From Parvularcula sp964219355 (lineage in GTDB: Bacteria > Pseudomonadota > Alphaproteobacteria > Caulobacterales > Parvularculaceae), in assembly GCA_964219355.1 (NCBI GenBank), contig CAXPOZ010000001.1, positions 682,001 to 746,000 on the forward strand: 64,000 bases of DNA, given 5' to 3'. The translations under genes and the position numbers were made by a program. Below the pieces are notes generated by a model. The model was not told the origin of the DNA. It ran no database searches and worked only from the letters and a program-made list of their open reading frames with translations. Below are positions 31,457 through 41,539 of the stretch, one piece after another; the stretch's first letter is position 1; each line of letters starts with the position of its first letter.

Positions 31457-32998
31457 TCACTCATCAAAGAGATTGGCCTGCGGAGCTTTGGTTAAAGCGG
31501 GTTTTGCCTTCGCTTTTCGGGACGTATCCGGGCCTTTACCAAGGGTCGCGGCGCGTTCCCCATCGGCAAACCGGATCGCGACACTGTCGCCATCTTTTGC
31601 GTCGCCCGCCCGGCGGACGACTTTGCCGCCTTCATCCATGACGAGGGCAAAGCCGCGTTCAAGGACACCCATATAAGAGAGGCTGGAGAGAAGTCGGGAA
31701 CGGTCAGCGAGGCGAGTCTGGGCCGCCTCGATTTTCTCAGACCCGAGACGGCGGAGTGTCTTTGTTCTCACGCTCAATTGCTCGCCATTGCGCGCGACAT
31801 GCTGGAGCAGCGCCCGGCGGGGCAGCCGGGCGGCCTCCGAACGTGCGATTGCCTTCTCAACGGTCCGAGCAGGTGCTGCGCCGAGACGGCCAGACAGGGT
31901 TTTGAGCTGCTGCGCCCGAAGCTCCGCCCGGTGACGGACGAGCCCGGGCCCGAACCGTCCGGCAAGCTCACTATACCGGCTTTGCGCCGCATTGAGCCGC
32001 AATTGCAGGGCCCGGCGCAGACCGAGAGCGGCATTGTCGAACCGCTGCTCTGATGGTCCAAGCAACGCCTCGGGCCGGCCAAGGCCACGTTCGGCGGACT
32101 TGAAGGCAAGCTGGCGCCGCTCGAATCCACGCGTGACGATCTGGGCCAGACGACTGCCGCGAACGGCGAGATCATTGAGCAGCTCCGTCCGTACAGGGAC
32201 CGCCATCTCGGCGGCAGCTGTCGGCGTTGGCGCGCGAACATCGGCGGTAAAATCAATCAGGGTAAAGTCAGGCTCGTGCCCGACGGCAGAGATCAGCGGG
32301 ATCCGGCTCGCCGCTGCTGCGCGGGCGACACCTTCATCATTAAAGCCCCAGAGGTCTTCGAGACTGCCCCCGCCGCGCGCGACGATAATGACATCTGGCC
32401 GCGGAATGGGGCCACCTTCGGGCAGCGCGTTAAAGCCCTCAATCCCTGCGATTACGCCCGGCGGGCAGGCCTCTCCCTGCACAGCTGTCGGCCAGACAAG
32501 CACATGGGTTGGAAACCGGTCGCGCAGGCGGTGAAGGATATCGCGAATGACCGCCCCGGTCGGCGAGGTCACGACCCCGATGATGGACGGCATTTTCGGC
32601 AGCGGCCGCTTGCGCTCGCTCGCCGTCAAGCCCTCCGCCTCCAGACGTTTCTTGCGTTCCTCGAAGAGCGCCATCAGCGCGCCGGCGCCCGCTGGCTCCA
32701 TCTGATCGATGACAAGCTGGTAGCGGCTCTGCCCCGGGAACGTCGTCAGCCGCCCAGTGGCGATGACCTCCATCCCCTGCTCCGGCTTGACCGCAAGGCG
32801 CGACCACGAGCCTTTCCAGATGACAGAAGAGAGCACTGCGCGCTCGTCCTTCAGGTCGAGATAGCAATGCCCGCTGCCTGCCCGCGTCACCCGGCCCAGC
32901 TCACCGCGCACACGGACATAGCCAAAGGCATCCTCCATCGTGCGCTTGATCGCGCCAGACAGTTCGGTGACGGAATATTCAGGGACGTTATCAGCCAT
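31457..32998 (-). CDS. xseA: exodeoxyribonuclease VII large subunit
   Basis: 513 residues. The N-terminal OB-fold (about 5-105: YSVTELSGAIKRTMEDAFGYVRVRGELG, GHCYLDLKDERAVLSSVIWKG) is followed by the catalytic XseA domain (about 130-320: PSIIGVVTSPTGAVIRDILHR, ARGGGSLEDLWGFNDEGVARA, PLISAVGHEPDFTLIDFTAD, DVRAPTPTAAAEMAVP) and a helical coiled-coil arm. With XseB it degrades single-stranded DNA to oligonucleotides. xseB is not in this window. The gene follows glnD by 6 bases. Confidence 0.95.
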   Translation of the reverse strand: MADNVPEYSVTELSGAIKRTMEDAFGYVRVRGELGRVTRAGSGHCYLDLKDERAVLSSVIWKGSWSRLAVKPEQGMEVIATGRLTTFPGQSRYQLVIDQMEPAGAGALMALFEERKKRLEAEGLTASERKRPLPKMPSIIGVVTSPTGAVIRDILHRLRDRFPTHVLVWPTAVQGEACPPGVIAGIEGFNALPEGGPIPRPDVIIVARGGGSLEDLWGFNDEGVARAAAASRIPLISAVGHEPDFTLIDFTADVRAPTPTAAAEMAVPVRTELLNDLAVRGSRLAQIVTRGFERRQLAFKSAERGLGRPEALLGPSEQRFDNAALGLRRALQLRLNAAQSRYSELAGRFGPGLVRHRAELRAQQLKTLSGRLGAAPARTVEKAIARSEAARLPRRALLQHVARNGEQLSVRTKTLRRLGSEKIEAAQTRLADRSRLLSSLSYMGVLERGFALVMDEGGKVVRRAGDAKDGDSVAIRFADGERAATLGKGPDTSRKAKAKPALTKAPQANLFDE

Positions 32999-33004
32999 GT
33001 TTCC

Positions 33005-35650
33005 TCATGCCCCCGTGCGGATCAGTGCTGAGTCCGCCGCATCATCGCTCAAGGCGCGCATGATCTGGCGGCGAATGACCTCGATCCGGCGGGGGTCTTC
33101 GATCTTGTACCCCGGATAGTCCCGCAGATAGAAGGTATCAACCGCCCGGTGCCCATAGGTCGCAACCAGCGCGTAGGACGTATCGACCCCGATTTCCGAC
33201 AGATGGCTGACAAGCAGATAGAGGAGCCCGGGACGGTCCCGTGCCTCAACCTCGACGACTAGCGCGTCGTTGGAGGCATCCTTGTCCATCCGTATACTGG
33301 GTTCGACCTCGAACACATGCCGCCGGTCGCGCACGGAAGGTGGCGGCAGGCTGATCTTCGGCGGATGGCCTTGGGCGATGGCATCGAAATCCTCCGCAAT
33401 GCCCAGGCTTTCGATGTCGGCCGGATCAAAGGGTTCAGGCGGCGTGCCCGCACGCTGGATCTGCATCAGGATGACGCCGCGATGCTGCCCCTGATGCACA
33501 AAGGCATAGCCGCGCGCACCGAAGACGCTGCCCCCGCGCATGGCGGCGAGCCCTGCGCATTCGGCAAACAGGGTCAGCCGGTCCTCACTGTAAACGATGA
33601 TGTTGAGGAAGCCCTCTTCATCCGCATAGACCGCACTGCGGCCTGCCTCCTCCGGGCCGGGTTCGGCCATGAGGGCCGCAAGCCGGGTTGCCGCGGGCAC
33701 ATCGGCGGAGGTCCAGAATGCGGGTCCTGCCGCCTCGACCAGCGCATCAAACGCGGCCATCCGGCCGGAGCCTACCTTGGCCGCGACTTGATCACGCAAG
33801 CCCTGGCTCCTGCCATTGAGGAAGAGAGAGACCGCAGTGCTGCCGCCCGTGATCTGTATATTGAGCAACTGCACCAGCAGCCGGACATCACGGTGGCTGT
33901 ATTCCTCCCATGAGCCAACCCCGGCCTCATATTGCCGGCAGAGGGTGAAGAGCGAGAGGAAGGCAAGCCGGTCAACCGTTCCAATGGTTGTTGCCACCCC
34001 TTCGAGCATTTCGGGCGCCGCGACCTCTCGCCTTGTCGCTGTACGGACCAGCAGGCTTCGATTAAGGATCGCAAAAGCGATCAGCTTCGCGGCTTCCTTG
34101 TCATCAAGGATGAAGCCGACCCGCTGGGTAATCCGCCTACGGATCCTCTGCACCGACGGCCGGACCATGGCCGCCGGCATTTCCTGGATGAGAAGTGCGA
34201 AAACCAAGGTTGGCCGGAACTCGCGAGCCCGATCAAGGAACACAGTTCCGCTGAACTCACCGTCATCCGCACAGATCCGGTCGAGCACCGAGATCGAGCG
34301 AAGAACGTGATCATCAAGCGTGAAGCGCCGGAAGAGGCCGTGCTCGGCGCGCCCGACAATGCCGCCAAAGGCGGGCAGCATCCGGCCCAGAAAGCCCGTC
34401 TCCGCCATCTGCCGCAGCACGGGCTCGAGTTTAGCCGAATCCCTCAGAATATCGGTGAACCTGTCCGTAATCTGACGGGTCTGAAGGCCGCGGAAAGTAA
34501 ACCGCCGTGAAGCGCGCGCCACCGCCGTGAAGGCCTCAAAATGGATCGGCAGGCCCAGCAGGCCGCAGGCATGGAAAAGCTCTAGGCAATTGAGTGCGTC
34601 GGGATTCGTGATTTCCTTGGCAAAGGCCGCCCGCCCCTTCACAGCAACAATCCCCGGATGGCTGTCCACGGATTTCCCCTTGGGCAGCTTGCCGTCTCCA
34701 AGCGCACGGCGCTCGAGCCGGCGAATGGCAACACCGGTCAGCCGGCTCGTCTCCTGCGCGGCAAGGAAATAATAGCGCATGAAGCGGTCGACCTTGCTGG
34801 CATGGTCGTTCTCATAAAAGCCGAGCCGCGTTGCGATATCGCGCTGCAGGGGGAAGTAGAGCTTATCATCACCGCGCCCAGCCACCTTGTGAAGGTGTAC
34901 ACGGACGGACCAGAAAAACTCCTCAAGCTTACCGATCCGCCTGATCTCGCGCGGGGCAAGGATCGTACTGAGCGAGAAATTGTCCTGCCCCTCAAGATAT
35001 CGGCCCAGCCAGAAAAGGGTCTGAAGGTCGCGCACCCCGCCCCGCCCCCGTTTGACATCCGGCTCGATCGCATAGGTCGAGTTGTCTGCATCCTCATGCC
35101 GGAGGCGCTGTTCTTCAAGCTTGGCCTGAAAATATTCAGGGATCGTCCGTTTCCTGAGCTCCTCATAGGCCGCATGAAACTCTCTCATCAGAGATTCATT
35201 GCCGCAGACGGGCCGGGCATCAAGGAACGAGGTGCGGGTATCAAGCTCTTCTACTGCTGCAGCAATCGCACTCTGCACCGTATGGATCGCTTGAGCAGGC
35301 ACGACGCCCATGTCCCATAATGTATAGATGAAATCAGGCGCTGCGCCTTCCTGCTGGTCATTTGGCGTCAGGATCAGAAGATCGATATCTGAAAAAGGCG
35401 CCAGCCGTCCCTGCCCGTAGCCGCCAACCGCCATGACGGCAAAATCGTCACTCACATCTTCACACAGGGTACGGATGATCTCATCCATGAGTTTTGCAAG
35501 ATGAACCGCAACCTCATCACCGGGCACACCTGCACCGAGCAGCCTGTCCTGTTCTGAGAGCCAGAACGAGCGAAGGGCACCGGCGCGCTCACGGGCAAAC
35601 TTGCCCTTGAGCAGCCCGGCGACAGTGGGGGTCTCACCGCCCGCCGTCAC
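33005..35650 (-). CDS. glnD: PII uridylyltransferase, with degenerate HD domain
   Basis: 881 residues from a GTG start that overlaps mutS by 17 bases. The nucleotidyltransferase motif is intact: GGYGQGRLAPFSDID at 76-90. Two ACT domains lie near the C-terminus (about 690-760 and 800-880: VVEVEARDRPGLLYLLVSHL). The central HD domain, which removes uridylyl groups from PII in well-studied GlnD, keeps its first His (448, in FTLDDHVLR), but the expected HDIAKG motif is ALLIQEMPAA (about 485-494), the HH pair is ILNRSLL, and the final Asp is replaced (FTLCRQYEAG, about 568-577). The transferase would work; the hydrolase looks dead. Glutamine sensing may persist in the ACT domains. Confidence 0.9.
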   Translation of the reverse strand: MTAGGETPTVAGLLKGKFARERAGALRSFWLSEQDRLLGAGVPGDEVAVHLAKLMDEIIRTLCEDVSDDFAVMAVGGYGQGRLAPFSDIDLLILTPNDQQEGAAPDFIYTLWDMGVVPAQAIHTVQSAIAAAVEELDTRTSFLDARPVCGNESLMREFHAAYEELRKRTIPEYFQAKLEEQRLRHEDADNSTYAIEPDVKRGRGGVRDLQTLFWLGRYLEGQDNFSLSTILAPREIRRIGKLEEFFWSVRVHLHKVAGRGDDKLYFPLQRDIATRLGFYENDHASKVDRFMRYYFLAAQETSRLTGVAIRRLERRALGDGKLPKGKSVDSHPGIVAVKGRAAFAKEITNPDALNCLELFHACGLLGLPIHFEAFTAVARASRRFTFRGLQTRQITDRFTDILRDSAKLEPVLRQMAETGFLGRMLPAFGGIVGRAEHGLFRRFTLDDHVLRSISVLDRICADDGEFSGTVFLDRAREFRPTLVFALLIQEMPAAMVRPSVQRIRRRITQRVGFILDDKEAAKLIAFAILNRSLLVRTATRREVAAPEMLEGVATTIGTVDRLAFLSLFTLCRQYEAGVGSWEEYSHRDVRLLVQLLNIQITGGSTAVSLFLNGRSQGLRDQVAAKVGSGRMAAFDALVEAAGPAFWTSADVPAATRLAALMAEPGPEEAGRSAVYADEEGFLNIIVYSEDRLTLFAECAGLAAMRGGSVFGARGYAFVHQGQHRGVILMQIQRAGTPPEPFDPADIESLGIAEDFDAIAQGHPPKISLPPPSVRDRRHVFEVEPSIRMDKDASNDALVVEVEARDRPGLLYLLVSHLSEIGVDTSYALVATYGHRAVDTFYLRDYPGYKIEDPRRIEVIRRQIMRALSDDAADSALIRTGA

Positions 35651-38321
35651 GGCCCCTCAATGCTTTCAGCTCGTATAGCGCCTCTAGCGCGGCACGAGGC
35701 GTCAATTCATCCGGGTTCAGTCCATCAAGCGCTTCGCCGAGCTTGTCCTCTGGAGGGTCATAAGAAGCTGGCGGCTCGGCGGCGGCAAAAAGCGGCAGCA
35801 CAGGCGCATCCGTCCGGTTACCGGCTTCAAGCTCTGAGAGAACCTTGGCCGCGCGGTCGGTCACCTCCTTCGGCAGGCCCGCAAGCTTTGCCACGGCGAG
35901 ACCGTAGGAGCGATCCGCAGGACCTGAGCGCACCTCATGCAGAAAAACGACATCACCTTTCCATTCGCGCACCGCCATGGAGACGTTCCGCAGGCGGGGC
36001 AGTTTCTCGGTCAGTGAAGTCAGCTCATGATAATGGGTGGCAAAGAGCCCCCGGCATTTGATCCGGTCATGGAGATGTTCCAACGCGGCCCAGGCAATCG
36101 ACATGCCGTCAAAGGTTGAAGTACCCCGCCCGACTTCATCAAGAATCACCAGACTGTCCGCACTCGACTGATTGAGGATGGCGGCGGTCTCCAGCATTTC
36201 GACCATGAAGGTCGACTGCCCGCGCGCAAGATTATCGGATGCCCCGACGCGGGAGAAAAGCCGGTCGACAACACCGATATGCGCCGCCTTGGCGGGCACG
36301 AAACTGCCCGACTGGGCAAGGATCGCGATCACCGCATTCTGCCTGAGGAAGGTCGACTTACCCGCCATGTTCGGGCCAGTTACGATGGACAGAGACGGCG
36401 TCTCGCCTTCCGAAAGCTGGCAATCATTGGGAATGAACTCCGCGCCGCTGCCAGCTTTCAATGCCCGCTCGACCACCGGATGGCGGCCGCCTTCGATTTC
36501 GAAACGCCGACTGCGATCGATCTGGGGGCGGACGTAATCTTCCTCTGCCGCAAGGAGTGCAAGGGCAGAGAAAACATCGAGCGATGCCACGGCTTCGGCC
36601 AGAGACATCAGCGCATCATGCTCAGCGAGCACCTTCTCACAAAGCTCATCAAAAAGCCCGAGTTCGAGCGCCAGCGCGCGTTCAGCTGCCGCCGCAATCC
36701 GGCTGTCGAGATCAGCGAGTTCATCCGTACCGAACCGCATGGCATTCGCCATGGTCTGGCGGTGCCGGAAGAGGCTGGCCTCCGGCCCGTCGGTCAGCGC
36801 CTTTGCGTTGGCCTGCGTCACTTCGATGAAATAGCCGAGCACTTTGGAATGCCGGATTTTGAGTGATTTGACACCTGTGAGGGTACGATAGCGTTCCTCC
36901 AGCTCCGTCATGACACGGCGCGAATTCTGGCGGAGGACGCGCGTTTCATCGAGGGCGTCGTCATAGCCTTCAGCGATGAACCCGCCATCGCGCGCCAGAT
37001 AGGGCAGCTCTTCTTTTAAGGCCCGACCAAGCTCACTTGCGAGCGCAGACACCGGCCCTTCACTAGCAGGCGCAAGCGCCGCGAGTGATCGAGACAGGAT
37101 GGCAGGCCGCTCAAACGGGCCTTCCGCATCCTGAAGATAACGATAGAGCGATGCCGCGCCGGTAATCGCGCGCGTAACTAGCGCGAGATCCCGCGGGCCG
37201 GTCCGGCCAATCGACAGACGCGAGAGCGCACGGGTCAGGTCCGGGCTTTCAGCCAGCACCTCACGCACATCACCGCGCAGGCGCGAGGCCTCATGAAAAT
37301 AGGCCACCGCATCGAGCCGCTCATTGATAGCGGCTGGCTCCAGCAGCGGCGCGCCCAGCATCTGGGCCAGCGTCCTGCCGCCCGCAGCCGTCCGTGTCCG
37401 GTCGATCGCATGAAGGAGTGAACCCTTGCGGTCCCCTTCTGCGGTCTGGGTGAGCTCAAGACTGCGCCGCGTCGCTGCATCAATTGCCATCTGCCCTGAC
37501 GCCTCGCGCCGCCGGGGTGGCCTGAGCGGGGGCAGCCTGCCGCACTGGGTCAGCTCGAGATAGCCAACCAGCGCGCCAAGCGCGGCAAGATCAGCACGCG
37601 CGAACGTCCCGAAGCCTTCCAGCGTATCGACACCATAGGTCCGGCAAAGCTGCATCTCGCCGCTGCGGCTATCGAATTGATGTGCAGGCAGAGAGGTCAG
37701 CGGGAAGTCCGCTTCCTGAAGAATATCCTCAATCGCGGAAGGCGCAGGATCGGCATGGAGAAGTTCAGCCGGCGTCAGCGCTGCGACCGCATCACGGATC
37801 GCCGTGGGTGCCAGCGACTGGACCTCGATTTCACCGGTCGAGAGATCAGCAGCAGCAAGCGCTGCGCCCTCCCCCAGCACCGCGACACTGACGAGGTAGT
37901 TTGCCGACCGGGGGCTAAGCAGCTCCTCTTCGGTGATTGTCCCGGGCGTGACGACCCGGACGATATCGCGGGCGACGACGGATTTCGCGCCCCGCTTCTT
38001 TACCTCTGCCGGATCCTCGGTCTGGTCGCAGATCGCGACCGAGAAGCCTTTGCGAATAAGTCTCGCCAAATATGTTTCGGCCGCGTGGAAAGGCACCCCG
38101 CACATCGGGATGTCCTCGCCCTCCTTCTTTCCGCGCCGGGTCAGGGTGATGTCGAGCGCCTCTGCCGCGACCACGGCATCCTCAAAGAACAGCTCGTAGA
38201 AGTCGCCCATGCGATAGAACAGCAGTGCGCCTTCCGCGCGCTGCTTGATCGCGTGGTACTGCGCCATCATCGGCGTCATCTTCGCAGCTTTCGCATCCGG
38301 AAAATCGGCTGACCCGTCCAT
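35634..38321 (-). CDS. mutS: DNA mismatch repair protein MutS
   Basis: 895 residues from the ATG ending at 38321, picked because AAAGGAGA lies 4-5 bases upstream; a longer frame runs 60 codons further but lacks one. Mismatch-binding Phe-x-Glu is in LLFYRMGDFYELFFEDA, the N-terminal domain (about 15-130). The ATPase has Walker A GPNMAGKSTFLRQ (about 636-648), Walker B LVILDEVGRGTSTFDG and the helix-turn-helix region at the end. Binds mismatches and slides along DNA to start repair with MutL. Divergent from the DUF45 metallopeptidase gene. Confidence 0.97.
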   Translation of the reverse strand: MDGSADFPDAKAAKMTPMMAQYHAIKQRAEGALLFYRMGDFYELFFEDAVVAAEALDITLTRRGKKEGEDIPMCGVPFHAAETYLARLIRKGFSVAICDQTEDPAEVKKRGAKSVVARDIVRVVTPGTITEEELLSPRSANYLVSVAVLGEGAALAAADLSTGEIEVQSLAPTAIRDAVAALTPAELLHADPAPSAIEDILQEADFPLTSLPAHQFDSRSGEMQLCRTYGVDTLEGFGTFARADLAALGALVGYLELTQCGRLPPLRPPRRREASGQMAIDAATRRSLELTQTAEGDRKGSLLHAIDRTRTAAGGRTLAQMLGAPLLEPAAINERLDAVAYFHEASRLRGDVREVLAESPDLTRALSRLSIGRTGPRDLALVTRAITGAASLYRYLQDAEGPFERPAILSRSLAALAPASEGPVSALASELGRALKEELPYLARDGGFIAEGYDDALDETRVLRQNSRRVMTELEERYRTLTGVKSLKIRHSKVLGYFIEVTQANAKALTDGPEASLFRHRQTMANAMRFGTDELADLDSRIAAAAERALALELGLFDELCEKVLAEHDALMSLAEAVASLDVFSALALLAAEEDYVRPQIDRSRRFEIEGGRHPVVERALKAGSGAEFIPNDCQLSEGETPSLSIVTGPNMAGKSTFLRQNAVIAILAQSGSFVPAKAAHIGVVDRLFSRVGASDNLARGQSTFMVEMLETAAILNQSSADSLVILDEVGRGTSTFDGMSIAWAALEHLHDRIKCRGLFATHYHELTSLTEKLPRLRNVSMAVREWKGDVVFLHEVRSGPADRSYGLAVAKLAGLPKEVTDRAAKVLSELEAGNRTDAPVLPLFAAAEPPASYDPPEDKLGEALDGLNPDELTPRAALEALYELKALRGRDGGR

Positions 38322-38468
38322 GACGTCTCCTTTCCGGCATGAAGCTATCGGGAGTCCCCCCAAGGCAAGTGCGAAAGCTTCATCTTGCGGGGGATAAATA
38401 TCCACAAAGTTAGGGCAAATATATGCTAAGCTAATGGGGAGAGAGGGGCCTTCGCAAGGGAATTCATC

Positions 38469-39230
38469 TTGCCAAGCCAGATGACAAAACGCGCTGTACA
38501 TACCGTCGAAGCGGGATCAATCGATCTGGGCGGCCGGTCCTTGCCGGTGACCGTGCGCGTTGATCGCCGCGCCAAACGGCTGATCATGCGGGTCGACCCC
38601 TCGGGCCGCGTGCGCATTACCTGTCCTCACAAAAGAGATATCGGCGCCGCGCTCGCCATGGCGGAGAACCGCCGGGACTGGATCGGCTCTCGCCTTGACG
38701 AAATGCCAACGCCGCTGCCGTTTATGCCGGGTACGCGCATACCGGTATTGGGCAGGGATCGGCTGATTATCCATTGCCCCAAGCAGGTGACCCCAAAGCT
38801 TGAAGACAATGCACTCATCATCGGTGGGCCAGCAGGCAAGGATCCCACAGCTTCTATCATCCGGCTTCTCAAGCGCGAGGTTCAGGCCGTCTGCCGCAGC
38901 CGCGCCGAGATGAAAGCCACGATGATCGGTGTCGAAATTGGCCGGGTACGCGTGCGCGATATGAAATCGCGCTGGGGCTCGTGCTCATCAAAAGGCGATC
39001 TGACCTTCAACTGGCGACTCGCCCATGCACCGACCGCCGTTCTGAATTATGTCGTGGCCCATGAGGTCGCGCATCGGCGGCATATGGATCACTCTTCCGC
39101 ATTCTGGAATCTGGTAGATCTCATGTGCCCGGAATATCGGGACCATGAATGCTGGCTTCGGGACGAAGGTCGCATCCTGTTCCGTTATGGCGCGGAGCCG
39201 GTCGAGACAGCCTCATTCGAAGTAGCCTGA
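38469..39230 (+). CDS. DUF45/YgjP-type zinc metallopeptidase
   Basis: 253 residues from a TTG at 38469 (AAGGGA 7 bases upstream); the ATG at 38481 is the alternative. The zinc motif is HEVAHRRHMDHSSAFWNLV (HExxH plus downstream His), preceded by VRDMKSRWGSCSSKGDLTFNW, the DUF45/YgjP signature that places it in the SprT/M48-like gluzincins. No signal peptide or membrane helix, so cytoplasmic. A function in stress or protein turnover is assumed for the family but unproven. Its end overlaps the convergent PBP gene by 18 bases. Confidence 0.85.
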   Translation: MPSQMTKRAVHTVEAGSIDLGGRSLPVTVRVDRRAKRLIMRVDPSGRVRITCPHKRDIGAALAMAENRRDWIGSRLDEMPTPLPFMPGTRIPVLGRDRLIIHCPKQVTPKLEDNALIIGGPAGKDPTASIIRLLKREVQAVCRSRAEMKATMIGVEIGRVRVRDMKSRWGSCSSKGDLTFNWRLAHAPTAVLNYVVAHEVAHRRHMDHSSAFWNLVDLMCPEYRDHECWLRDEGRILFRYGAEPVETASFEVA

Positions 39231-41393
39231 AGCGTCTGGCCCCGCCTCACCTGAAATAATATCCTCGATATTGGCTGGCGGCGGCCCTTGCCGCTCACGT
39301 GGCGCACGTACACCGAGGATCGCTGCAAGATGGGAGAGGAGCTTGTCCGAGCGCGGCTCCGGTGCGTAAGGCGTCGGCTCGCGCGCCGGAACGCCGGTAA
39401 GGGCTGCCGTCATCACCGATGACCACCATTCCGCTGGCGCATGACTGCCCGACATCGCCCGGTGACCTGAGCCCATCGGGCGGTCATCGTCCCGGCCCAG
39501 CCAGACCACTCCAACCAGCCCCGAGGCATAGCCTGCAAACCATGCATCCCGGCTCGACTGGCTGGTCCCGGTCTTTCCCGCCGCGTAATGGCCGGCAATT
39601 TTTGCGCGGCGGCCCGACCCGTTCGTCACCACCTCGCGCATCATGTGATCAAACGGCACCAGTACGTCCGGTGAGACAGCCAGCCGGGGCACACGCTCAA
39701 TCTCATGATGATAAAGTTCGGTGCCGTCTGCTGCGCTGATCCTTGTAATGATAAAAGGCTCTGCAACTACCCCTCCACCTGACAGCGGCAGGTAAGCCGT
39801 TGCCAGCTCCAGCGGCGTCACTTCAACCGTACCAAGGGCAAGGGACGGACCCGGATCATCAATCTTCAGGCCAAGGCGGTTGGCAATCTCCACCACATTC
39901 TCGCGGCCCACCTCTTCCTGCAGGCGGATCGCAGCGGCATTGAGCGACCGCGCCATCGCTTCGGAAAGTGGCACCATGCCAGCATAAGTGTCTTTGTAAT
40001 TCTTCGGCGCCCAGTCGCCGATCTCGATCCGCTTGTCATTGATCATGTCTTCGGGGCGGAAGCCTTCTTCGAGCGCCGTCAGGTAGATGAATGGCTTGAA
40101 GGCAGAACCCGGCTGGCGCTTGGCCTGGACGGCGCGGTTGAAACTGCTCTGGCGATAATCATTGCCGCCGATCAGGACATGGATAGCACCATTCTCATCG
40201 AGCACAATGGCGGCGGCCTGCACTTCTGGGGTGTAAAGATCATCCTTGGTGGCAATCTCTTCGCGCGCGGTGGCGGCGGAGCGGGTCGCGGGCAGATCGA
40301 TGGTCGTCTCGATCAGGAGGTCTTGTTCGACCCCGCCCAAAATGCGGGTAGCTTCTGCAAGGGCGTAATCGGCAGCATAAGCCGCAGCATGGTCGGTCTC
40401 GGCAATATCGGCGAGCCGGGTGAAAGAGACAGCTTTTGCTTCGGCATGGGTGATGACACCGGCGTCGACCATCGCAGCAAGGACAACTTTTGCCCGCGAG
40501 ATCGCTTTGTTTTCATCCGCTGTCGGCGCAAAGCGAGAGGGCGCTTTGAGGAGACCCGCCAGCACCGCCGCCTCACCAATGCTCAGCTCTTCGGGGCGCT
40601 TGTCGAAATAGCGGCGTGAGGCGGCCTCGAGCCCGTAGGCGCCATTCCCGAAATAAACGGCGTTGAGATAAAAGGAGAGGATTTCGTCCTTTGAATACAT
40701 CGCCTCAATCTTCAGAGCCAGGAGCATTTCCTGCACTTTGCGGTGGAGGCTCTGCTCTGGCGTGAGGAGGAGATTTTTCACAAGCTGCTGGGTGATGGTC
40801 GAACCGCCCTGCTCAACATCACCAGCTTTCACGTTGACCATCAGGGCCCGGATAATGGCCACCGGGTTGACACCGACATGGTGATAAAAGTTCCGATCCT
40901 CGGTTGCGAGGAAAGCGCCGACGACATGGGGCGGAAGGCTGGCCGCATCGATCGGCTGGCCCCGGTCCTGGCCGCGAATGCCAATGACCTCTCCATTCGC
41001 CGCATGGATCTCGACCCGAGGCTCCTTCCGCGCCGAAGCAAGATCCCCAACAGGCGGGAGACCACGACCATAGATCAGAAGCGTCACAAGCCCGGCAGCG
41101 AGAAGGAAGAAGGCCGCCGTCGTTGCCCGCAGGAAAAGCCTGCCGGTCTGGCGGAATAACGGAAAGCCTGCGCTACCTGCCCCCTTCCGGGCAGCCGTCC
41201 GGCGGCGAGCAGAAGAAGAGGTCTTTCGACGAGCTGACGAAGACGCAGTCGATTTTTTTGCGCGAGATTTGGTGGTCGACTTTGAGTTCGTTTTGCGAGC
41301 GGCAGGCGTCCGCCGTCGCGCGGGCTGGCGGCGGCGCGTTGAGCTGGTTTTTCGTGATGACGTGCCGCCCTTGCGGCCGCTGCCGTTGGCCAT
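39213..41393 (-). CDS. bifunctional class A penicillin-binding protein
   Basis: 726 residues. A 75-residue cytoplasmic tail is almost wholly Lys, Arg, Ser, Thr and Ala, then a membrane helix (about 86-108). The glycosyltransferase GT51 domain has FLATEDRNFYHHVGVNP and QGGSTITQQLVKNLLLT; the transpeptidase has SxxK (PGSAFKPFIYL), SxN (ARSLNAAAIRL) and KTGTSQSS. Makes and crosslinks peptidoglycan at the periplasmic face. Several PBP1-type paralogs are usual in stalked alphaproteobacteria, so I do not assign mrcA or pbpC. The basic tail could bind DNA or phospholipid or be a recruitment site. Confidence 0.9.
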   Translation of the reverse strand: MANGSGRKGGTSSRKTSSTRRRQPARRRTPAARKTNSKSTTKSRAKKSTASSSARRKTSSSARRRTAARKGAGSAGFPLFRQTGRLFLRATTAAFFLLAAGLVTLLIYGRGLPPVGDLASARKEPRVEIHAANGEVIGIRGQDRGQPIDAASLPPHVVGAFLATEDRNFYHHVGVNPVAIIRALMVNVKAGDVEQGGSTITQQLVKNLLLTPEQSLHRKVQEMLLALKIEAMYSKDEILSFYLNAVYFGNGAYGLEAASRRYFDKRPEELSIGEAAVLAGLLKAPSRFAPTADENKAISRAKVVLAAMVDAGVITHAEAKAVSFTRLADIAETDHAAAYAADYALAEATRILGGVEQDLLIETTIDLPATRSAATAREEIATKDDLYTPEVQAAAIVLDENGAIHVLIGGNDYRQSSFNRAVQAKRQPGSAFKPFIYLTALEEGFRPEDMINDKRIEIGDWAPKNYKDTYAGMVPLSEAMARSLNAAAIRLQEEVGRENVVEIANRLGLKIDDPGPSLALGTVEVTPLELATAYLPLSGGGVVAEPFIITRISAADGTELYHHEIERVPRLAVSPDVLVPFDHMMREVVTNGSGRRAKIAGHYAAGKTGTSQSSRDAWFAGYASGLVGVVWLGRDDDRPMGSGHRAMSGSHAPAEWWSSVMTAALTGVPAREPTPYAPEPRSDKLLSHLAAILGVRAPRERQGPPPANIEDIISGEAGPDASGYFE

Positions 41394-41484
41394 GAGGCGG
41401 ATTAGAATGCGGGAGGCTTAAGACCGGCTTAACCAAATCCAGCGGGCACGCACTTTTCGCGGCCGAAGCCCATCATATGGACAA

Positions 41485-41514
41485 AAAGAAACCGGCGCCC
41501 CGAGAGGCGCCGGT
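41485..41514 (-). terminator. rho-independent terminator of ompA
   Basis: ACCGGCGCC and GGCGCCGGT make a perfect 9-base stem around a 6-base loop. On the minus strand the stem is followed by TTCTTTTTG. It lies 26 bases beyond the ompA stop. Confidence 0.88.
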
Positions 41515-41539
41515 CCCAATGCCAGAAGATCTTGCGATC

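Noticed and set aside
38386..38408. Possible DnaA box between mutS and the DUF45 gene
   Set aside because: ATATCCACA differs from the consensus and stands alone, so chance is likely.
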